Assembly: GCA_019309815.1 (NCBI GenBank)
Contig: JAFDFO010000022.1
Span: 1-15,218 of the forward strand
Source: Deltaproteobacteria bacterium
GTDB lineage: Bacteria > Desulfobacterota > Desulfobacteria > Desulfobacterales > C00003060
Length of the DNA: 15,218 nucleotides
Direction of reading: 5' to 3'
A program made the position numbers and the translations under genes. Numbering within the stretch: the first letter of the stretch is position 1; the number at the start of each line of letters is the position of its first letter. The notes under the pieces were generated by a model, which was not told where the DNA came from, did not search any database, and worked only from the letters and a program-made list of their open reading frames with translations. Of the stretch, positions 11,101-15,218 are shown piece after piece.

Positions 11101-12657
11101 ATTACAAAGGCCAGAATCCGTTCGGCCCTGACATGCAAAACGGAGGATGGTATTTGTTGCAAGTGCTATGGCCGTGACCTGGCTTATGGCCAGCCCGTGG
11201 AGGTTGGCACGCCAGTCGGAATACTGGCAGCCCAATCCATTGGCGAACCGGGTACACAGCTCACCATGCGGACGTTTCACATCGGCGGCACGGCCCGAAG
11301 CGCAGCTCAGCAAGTCGACCGCAGGGCTGTTAATGCCGGTCGGATGAAATACCTGGGCGTGAACACGGTTAAGATTGCCAACAAAGAGTTTGTGGTCATG
11401 AATCGCCAGGGTGGGGAATTTGCCGTTCTGGACGATAAAGGGCGAGAGCGCGAGCGGTATCCCGTGATCTACGGTGCCCACTTCACAGCCAAAGACGGCC
11501 AAAAGGTCAAACCCGGCGACTTACTCGTCACGTGGGATCCTTACACAACGCCGATTCTCACTGAGGTGGATGGTGTGGTGAAGTTCGGTGATGTCCTGCC
11601 CGGGTCGACCATGCAGGAGAAAGTTGATCCTGTGACAGGCAAGGCAAGCCATGTCATCGTTCAACACAAAGACGCTGATGTGCGGCCGAGGATTTCCATA
11701 AAGGACAAGAAGAACAAGACGGCCAAACTCCCTTCTGGGGGGAACGCCCGGTACTTTCTGCCGGTGGAGGCAATTCTGATGGTATCTGAAGGCGACATGG
11801 TAAGTGCCGGTGACGTCGTAGCCAAGCTTCCGAGGGAGACCACGAAGACCAAGGATATCACCGGTGGCCTTCCACGTATTGCCGAACTGTTCGAGTGTCG
11901 AAAACCAAAAGAAGCTGCGATTCTAAGCGAGATTGATGGGTATGTGAGTATTTCCAAGGGAGCCAAAGGGAGACAGAAGGTCACCGTGATGCCACCTGAT
12001 GTCGGGGATAAGAAAGAATACCTGATTCCGAGGGGTAAACATATCAGCGTGTTGGAGGGGGATTACCTTAAAGCCGGCGATGCCTTAATGGGAGGATCGG
12101 CGAATCCGCATGACATCCTAAATATCAAGGGGGAGCGGGATCTGGCGCGATATCTCGTGGACGAAGTCCAAGAAGTGTACCGGCTACAGGGTGTCCGAAT
12201 CAATGACAAGCATATTGAAGTCATTGTGTGTCAGATGTTGGAAAGGGTTAAGATTGATAACCCTGGAGACACCGACTTCATTCTGGAAGAACACGTGGAA
12301 AAGAGACGCTTTGAAGAGGTCAACAAAGAAGTGGTAGCTCGCGGGGGCACCCCTGCGGTTGCCAAGCCCCTGCTTCTGGGAATTACTAAAGCGTCGCTTA
12401 GTGTTGAGAGTTTCATCTCCGCGGCGTCGTTTCAAGAAACGACGAAGGTACTGACAGAAGCGAGCATTGCGGGCAAAGTCGACCACCTAAAGGGGCTGAA
12501 AGAAAACGTTATTATGGGACGAATTATACCGGCTGGTACCGGAATGAACCAATATAGAAAGGCCCGTATTGCGTTGGAGTCCGAGGAAGCCGATGAAGAG
12601 TTGGAACTTGCGGAAGATTTGAGCGTTGGCCAGGAAGATGAGGCCGCTCATGCCTGA
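8191..12657 (+). CDS. rpoC: DNA-directed RNA polymerase subunit beta' with an internal parvulin-like insert
   Basis: A 1488-residue beta' subunit, about 80 longer than E. coli (1407). In order it has zinc ribbon 1 (C70, C72, C85, C88); the catalytic magnesium motif NADFDGDQ at 458-465, with the aspartates at exactly E. coli numbering (460, 462, 464); the rim helices of the secondary channel at about 735-788; the bridge helix at about 862-898; zinc site 2 (C908, C982, C989, C992); and the trigger loop at about 1010-1035 (GEPGTQLTMRTFHIGG), followed by the long proteobacterial trigger-loop insert. The extra length comes mainly from about 100 residues at 572-672 that resemble a prolyl isomerase (listed separately). 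The reading frame is continuous and the flanks are normal beta', so this is not a frameshift. The start is TTG 8191 with AAAAGGAG at 8177-8184. Confidence 0.98.
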   Translation: MEDLYSFFARPKDPLNYTAVRISLASPEKIRDWSYGEIKKPETINYRTFKPERDGLFCAKIFGPTKDYECNCGKYKRMKHRGVVCEKCGVEVIQSKVRRERMGHIQLATPVAHIWFLRSLPGKIGNLLDLSLKELEKVLYFDAYIVVDPKETDLAPRQLLTEDNYREAIEKYGQTFEAGIGAEAVKILLEQLDLEVEYKRLRSEILSTGSETKRKKLSKQLKIVEAFRNSGNRPEWMIMDVIPVLPPDVRPLVPLEGGRFATSDLNDLYRRVINRNNRLKRLLDLRAPNIIIRNEKRMLQEAVDVLFDNGRYGRVVTGPNRRPLKSLSDALRGKQGRFRQNLLGKRVDYSGRSVIVVGPHLRLHQCGLPKKMALELFKPFVFYRLEEKGLVTTVKSAKKLVERETPEVWDTLDEVVKEYPVILNRAPTLHRLGLQAFEPILIEGKAIQLHPLVCTAFNADFDGDQMAVHVPLSIESQIEARVLMLSSNNILSPANGDPIIVPSQDIVLGIYYMTRQVPGAKGEGKIFANPEEVRSAYDSDEVDLHAKIVVRIDEGRVETTVGRIILREILPHETIVQLSHIEVSSEKEAKSAMADLKEGMDFVQMAQTISKSRDRAQDGDMGFVLREQLEEVYGVSPSDIDAIFSLDVGEVGDVVEANGDYHIFKLLAKKVELPFELVNQVMDKKALSFLTNYCYRTLGGKATVILSDRLKDIGFRYATQAGISICVDDMVIPEKKWRIIDKAGQEVAQINEQYTEGLITRGEKYNKVVDIWAKATTRVATEMMQEMKVAPLEDQDGKPKSGRKGKRGEQESFNPIYMMADSGSRGSKDQMRQLAGMRGLMAKPSGEIIETPITANFREGLSVLQYFSSTHGARKGLADTALKTANSGYLTRRLVDVAQDCVTTEEDCNTLTGIEVEALVEAGEIIQRVGERVLGRVALEDIRDPYTDEVLVHANEEIDEAKVAAIDEAGITKARIRSALTCKTEDGICCKCYGRDLAYGQPVEVGTPVGILAAQSIGEPGTQLTMRTFHIGGTARSAAQQVDRRAVNAGRMKYLGVNTVKIANKEFVVMNRQGGEFAVLDDKGRERERYPVIYGAHFTAKDGQKVKPGDLLVTWDPYTTPILTEVDGVVKFGDVLPGSTMQEKVDPVTGKASHVIVQHKDADVRPRISIKDKKNKTAKLPSGGNARYFLPVEAILMVSEGDMVSAGDVVAKLPRETTKTKDITGGLPRIAELFECRKPKEAAILSEIDGYVSISKGAKGRQKVTVMPPDVGDKKEYLIPRGKHISVLEGDYLKAGDALMGGSANPHDILNIKGERDLARYLVDEVQEVYRLQGVRINDKHIEVIVCQMLERVKIDNPGDTDFILEEHVEKRRFEEVNKEVVARGGTPAVAKPLLLGITKASLSVESFISAASFQETTKVLTEASIAGKVDHLKGLKENVIMGRIIPAGTGMNQYRKARIALESEEADEELELAEDLSVGQEDEAAHA
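9904..10206 (+). other. Parvulin/PpiC-like peptidyl-prolyl isomerase domain inserted in RpoC
   Basis: Residues about 572-672 of beta'. Flanking beta' sequence is VGRIILREILP before and LPFELVNQVMDKKAL after, segments that are nearly adjacent in E. coli (around residues 583-587). The insert follows the parvulin pattern in order: first strand with the first signature His (QLSHIEVSS, H580); helix with EAKSAMADLKEGMDF; SKSRDRAQDGDMGFV, matching the family's S-x-D/C...GGDLGW/F stretch; LREQLEEVYGV; AIFSLDVGEVGDVVE; and the last strand GDYHIFKLLAKK with the second signature His (H662). The pocket Met and Phe of active parvulins appear replaced by L629 and I640, and the Cys/Asp position by S612 or D614. 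Fold assignment is by motif reading only. Activity is uncertain. Confidence 0.8.
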
Positions 12658-12676
12658 GGAAATAGGGAAAAAATGG

Positions 12677-12682
12677 TTGACA
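12677..12682 (+). promoter_or_regulatory. Consensus -35 box, possible str-cluster promoter
   Basis: TTGACA lies 20 nt after the rpoC stop and 108 nt before rpsL. At 16-18 nt spacing the -10 candidates (around 12699-12706, TTAGCCAT) are poor, so this is a half-supported sigma70-type promoter for rpsL-rpsG-fusA. Further on, TACAG (12706-12710) and CTGTA (12719-12723) could form a small hairpin with a T-rich loop. Nothing in the spacer looks like an intrinsic terminator for rpoC, so read-through into rpsL is plausible. Confidence 0.25.
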
Positions 12683-12790
12683 CGGCAAGGCGCAGGTGTT
12701 AGCCATACAGTTTTTTGTCTGTAGCTTGCAGGCCTCTTGAGGGGCACCAACTTTTGGCGAAAAATTACATATATCTACGAGGAAAAGTCA

Positions 12791-13162
12791 ATGCCGACCA
12801 TTAACCAACTTGTTAGAAAGGGCCGAAAGCGGGTGAGAAAGAAATCCAATACACCGGCCCTCAAAGAATGTCCCCAGAAACGGGGTGTGTGTACCCGGGT
12901 ATACACGACGACGCCTAAGAAACCCAACTCAGCGCTGAGGAAAGTGGCGAGGGTGCGTTTGACCAACGGCATTGAGGTGACAACCTACATTCCCGGAGTG
13001 GGGCACAATCTTCAGGAACACTCGGTTGTCCTCGTTCGCGGTGGACGGGTCAAAGACCTGCCGGGGGTACGTTACCACATAGTCCGTGGAACGCTCGATG
13101 CTGTAGGCGTTCAGGACAGAAAACAAGGTCGGTCACGGTATGGTACAAAAAGACCGAAGTAG
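12791..13162 (+). CDS. rpsL: 30S ribosomal protein S12
   Basis: A 123-residue, strongly basic protein matching S12 from MPTINQLVRKGRKR to RSRYGTKRPK. It includes the decoding-centre loops: TTTPKKPNSALRK (residues 39-51) with the lysines whose mutation gives streptomycin resistance unchanged, and GGRVKDLPGVRYH with the aspartate that RimO methylthiolates in many bacteria. S12 monitors codon-anticodon pairing at the A site. The start is ATG 12791 with GAGGA at 12779-12783, seven bases upstream. The reading frame is open 18 codons further upstream but without support. It begins the str-type cluster S12-S7-EF-G directly after rpoC. Confidence 0.98.
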   Translation: MPTINQLVRKGRKRVRKKSNTPALKECPQKRGVCTRVYTTTPKKPNSALRKVARVRLTNGIEVTTYIPGVGHNLQEHSVVLVRGGRVKDLPGVRYHIVRGTLDAVGVQDRKQGRSRYGTKRPK

Positions 13163-13171
13163 ATCCAATGG

Positions 13172-13268
13172 GGAATGCGGAGTGCGGAATTCAGGGATGT
13201 TTTCAATCCCTAATGCTCAATGAAACCGAAAAACAAATTCCGAATAGCCAATAACGAATAATAAATAG
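13172..13268 (+). repeat. Intergenic 7-nt-periodic repeat element with fold-back arms (rpsL-rpsG spacer)
   Basis: The left arm has three 7-nt units (GGAATGC, GGAGTGC, GGAATTC; 13172-13192). The right arm has four (CGAATAG, CCAATAA, CGAATAA, TAAATAG; 13241-13268). CGGAATT (13185-13191) is an exact inverted repeat of AATTCCG (13236-13242). Between them, AGGGAT (13193-13198) pairs with ATCCCT (13206-13211) around a 7-nt loop. The right arm stops two bases before the rpsG ribosome binding site. I recall similar GGAATGC/CGAATA-type repeats from sulfate-reducing Desulfobacterota, but this is from memory, not a search. Confidence 0.7.
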
Positions 13269-13280
13269 CTGGAGCTAAGT

Positions 13281-13751
13281 ATGCCAAGAAAAAGAGAAGT
13301 CTCCAAGCGGCCTATGATGCCTGATCCGAAGTACAAGAGTAAGCTGGTGTCGAAGTTCATCAACTGTATGATGGTTGATGGCAAAAAGAGTGTGGCAGAG
13401 TCAATCTTGTACGATGCTTTAGGAATCATCGAGACAAAGATCAAGGAGCCACCCCTGAAGGTCTTTGAAAAGGCTATGGAGAATGCTAAGCCTCGCGTTG
13501 AGGTCAAGTCGCGCCGGGTGGGTGGATCGACTTACCAAGTGCCGGTAGAGGTTCGTTCGACTCGTCAGACCGCACTTGGGATAAGGTGGCTGATTTCCTT
13601 CGCGCGGAAGCGTTCGGAGAAAAGTATGTCGCAGAGGTTGGCTGCTGAATTGATGGATGCTGCCGGCCATCGGGGCGCCACCATGAAGAAAAGAGAGGAT
13701 ACGCACAGGATGGCTGAAGCCAACAAGGCCTTTGCCCATTACAGATGGTAA
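13281..13751 (+). CDS. rpsG: 30S ribosomal protein S7
   Basis: A 156-residue protein, the standard S7 length, recognised by MPRKREVSKRPMMPDPKY, SKFINCMMVDGKKSVAE, NAKPRVEVKSRRVGGSTYQVPVEV (the beta-ribbon contacting the E site) and the C-terminal HRMAEANKAFAHYRW. S7 binds 16S rRNA first in the assembly of the 30S head. The start is ATG 13281 with GGAG at 13271-13274, six bases upstream. In E. coli S7 represses its own synthesis by binding the rpsL-rpsG spacer; here that spacer is 118 nt and is largely occupied by the repeat element. The stop codon lies inside an inverted repeat shared with the rpsG-fusA spacer. Confidence 0.98.
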   Translation: MPRKREVSKRPMMPDPKYKSKLVSKFINCMMVDGKKSVAESILYDALGIIETKIKEPPLKVFEKAMENAKPRVEVKSRRVGGSTYQVPVEVRSTRQTALGIRWLISFARKRSEKSMSQRLAAELMDAAGHRGATMKKREDTHRMAEANKAFAHYRW

Positions 13752-13789
13752 GCAAACAGGTCATCGGTCAGTTGTAGCCTTTTGCTTAC
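13748..13789 (+). promoter_or_regulatory. Strong hairpin overlapping the rpsG stop, in the rpsG-fusA spacer
   Basis: GTAAGCAAA (13748-13756) is a perfect inverted repeat of TTTGCTTAC (13781-13789). Past a single bulged C (13757), AGG (13758-13760) pairs with CCT (13778-13780), giving a 9+3 bp stem and a 17-nt loop. The left arm contains the rpsG TAA stop (13749-13751). No T-run follows, so it is unlikely to be an intrinsic terminator. A ribosome finishing rpsG would melt it, which would couple rpsG translation to events at fusA; that is inference. Confidence 0.6.
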
Positions 13790-13818
13790 GATAGATAACC
13801 AGTGAGTAATCATAAACA

Positions 13819-15218
13819 ATGGCACGGTTAGTCCCTATAAATAGACAAAGAAACATCGGCATTGCTGCCCATATTGATGCCGGCAAGACCACGACCACTG
13901 AGAGAATCCTTTTCTACACGGGGGTTTCTCACAAGATGGGCGAGGTAGACCAGGGATCTGCAGTGATGGACTGGATGGAACAGGAGCAAGAACGGGGCAT
14001 TACCATTACTTCTGCTGCTACGACCTGCTTCTGGAAGGACCACCGTATCAACATCATAGACACGCCGGGACACGTTGATTTTACCATTGAAGTGGAAAGA
14101 AGTTTCCGAATTCTCGACGGCGTGGTTGCCCTGTTCTGTGCCGTTGGAGGGGTAGAACCGCAGTCTGAAACAATATGGCGTCAAGCTGATCGGTACAATG
14201 TTCCGCGCATTGCTTTTGTCAACAAGATGGACAGGGCAGGGGCGGATATGGACCGTTGCGTGGAGATGATTCGGGTCATTCTAAAAACTGAACCACTCGT
14301 GGTCCAGATTCCTATAGGAGAAGAGGAGAACTTTGTAGGCGTCGTTGATTTGGTTTCGATGCGTGCCTTCCTTTACAATGATGTGGACCTCGGAGCCAAT
14401 TTCGAAGAGGCTGACATTCCCCTATCGCTTCGAGAGAAGGCAGAGGGAGCCCGTGGCGAACTGCTGGAATCCCTATCCGATGTTGATGAGTTTGTTATGG
14501 AACGCTACATTGAGGGGGAGCCGATTTCATCGGATGAATTGACTGCAAGCATTCGAAAGGCAACGGTGTCCTTGAAGAGGGTACCGGTGTTATGCGGCGC
14601 TTCTTTCAAGAACAAGGGGGTACAACCCCTTTTGGATGCTGTCATCAGTTATCTTCCGTCTCCTATGGATATTCCTCCCATCCGTGGCATCGACTCTAAC
14701 GGGGAGGAGGTCTTTCGGCCCGTAGAAGACTCCGCTCCGTTTTCAGCCCTGGCCTTCAAATTGATGACCGACCCGTATGTAGGTCATCTTACGTTCATGC
14801 GAATATATTCCGGAAAGCTAAGTTCAGGAGATGTCGTTCTCAATGCGACCAAAGGGACAAAGGAGAAGATCGGCAGGCTCGTGAAAATGCACTCCAACGA
14901 GCGAGAAGAGATTCGGGAGGTCTACGGAGGAGACATCGTTGCTGCAATAGGCCTCAGGAGTGCGACTACCGGTGATACCCTCTGTGACCCGAGCAGCCCC
15001 ATCCTTCTGGAATCAATGACTACGCCGAAACCTGTCATGTCAGTCGCCATTGAACCTAAGACAAAGAATGACCAAGCAAAGCTGGGTGCAGGTCTCGGCA
15101 AAATTGCCATGGAGGACCCGTCTTTTAAGATAACATCCGATGAGGAGACAGGCCAGACCTTGATTTCAGGCATGGGGGAACTGCATCTGGAGATTATTGT
15201 GGATCGTCTGCTGAGGGA
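13819..15218 (+). CDS. fusA: Elongation factor G (3' truncated by window)
   Basis: The first 466 codons are present and the frame is open to the window end, so this is an edge truncation only. The GTPase motifs are all visible: P-loop AHIDAGKT (17-24), RGITITSAAT switch I (59-68), DTPGH (81-85) with the catalytic His, NKMD (135-138) and CGASFKNKG. The G' subdomain, domain II (APFSALAFKLMTDPYVGHLTF) and the start of domain III, ending ISGMGELHLEIIVDRL, follow. EF-G translocates tRNA-mRNA after peptide bond formation and with RRF splits ribosomes. The motifs are canonical, so this is the translocase form. The start is ATG 13819, fixed by MARLVPINRQRNIGIAAH; upstream there is no good ribosome binding site (only a GTGAG-like stretch at about 13802), suggesting coupling to rpsG or a leader effect. 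Confidence 0.96.
   Translation, partial: MARLVPINRQRNIGIAAHIDAGKTTTTERILFYTGVSHKMGEVDQGSAVMDWMEQEQERGITITSAATTCFWKDHRINIIDTPGHVDFTIEVERSFRILDGVVALFCAVGGVEPQSETIWRQADRYNVPRIAFVNKMDRAGADMDRCVEMIRVILKTEPLVVQIPIGEEENFVGVVDLVSMRAFLYNDVDLGANFEEADIPLSLREKAEGARGELLESLSDVDEFVMERYIEGEPISSDELTASIRKATVSLKRVPVLCGASFKNKGVQPLLDAVISYLPSPMDIPPIRGIDSNGEEVFRPVEDSAPFSALAFKLMTDPYVGHLTFMRIYSGKLSSGDVVLNATKGTKEKIGRLVKMHSNEREEIREVYGGDIVAAIGLRSATTGDTLCDPSSPILLESMTTPKPVMSVAIEPKTKNDQAKLGAGLGKIAMEDPSFKITSDEETGQTLISGMGELHLEIIVDRLLR

Noticed and set aside
11145..11168. Extra cysteine (C990) in the RpoC zinc site 2 as a sign of altered metal binding
   Set aside because: The four ligands C908, C982, C989 and C992 are all present at the expected spacing. 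The additional Cys sits at a variable position between the last two.
12658..12790. Intrinsic terminator between rpoC and rpsL
   Set aside because: The T-run at 12711-12716 lies in the loop of a small stem, not after a stable GC-rich stem. Other pairings in the spacer are short and lack a following T-run.

Overview
The window is a contiguous, single-strand (+) block of the core translation/transcription locus of a bacterium: 3' end of tuf (EF-Tu) - rpmG (L33) - tRNA-Trp - secE - nusG - rplK - rplA - rplJ - rplL - rpoB - rpoC - rpsL - rpsG - 5' part of fusA (EF-G). I see no gene on the minus strand and no mobile element or CRISPR array. No gene-free stretch exceeds about 170 bases.

Organism: the gene order is shared by most bacteria. 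The RNA polymerase subunits have the proteobacterial layout (beta with both large lineage inserts, beta' with the long insert in the trigger loop). The proteins read like those of the former Deltaproteobacteria / Desulfobacterota, possibly a Desulfobacterales relative. That assignment is by impression of the protein sequences and of the GAATA-type intergenic repeats, not by a search.

Layout: 1-533 holds the EF-Tu end, a four-cysteine L33, tRNA-Trp with encoded CCA, and a 165-nt spacer. 534-1622 holds secE and nusG, separated by a spacer with nested inverted repeats and a consensus TATAAT. 1668-3886 is the L11-L1-L10-L7/L12 set that builds the ribosomal stalk region. 4057-12657 is rpoB-rpoC, 15 nt apart. 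12791 to the end is the str-type cluster (S12, S7, EF-G). Four of the eleven visible starts are not ATG (rpmG and nusG GTG; rplJ and rpoC TTG).

Most notable: beta' (RpoC) carries about 100 extra residues (roughly 572-672, nt 9904-10206), in frame, between the active-site NADFDGDQ region and the secondary-channel rim helices. The extra piece reads as an almost complete parvulin (PpiC-type) peptidyl-prolyl isomerase domain, keeping both signature histidines but with altered pocket residues. A prolyl isomerase built into RNA polymerase is the main candidate for an undescribed system here.

Secondary signals are all intergenic: four-copy 7-nt repeats ending at the ribosome binding sites of both rpoB and rpsG; a stem of 9 bp (plus 3 bp past a bulge) overlapping the rpsG stop and filling the rpsG-fusA gap, with no clear ribosome binding site for fusA; and two tandem hairpins between rplJ and rplL.
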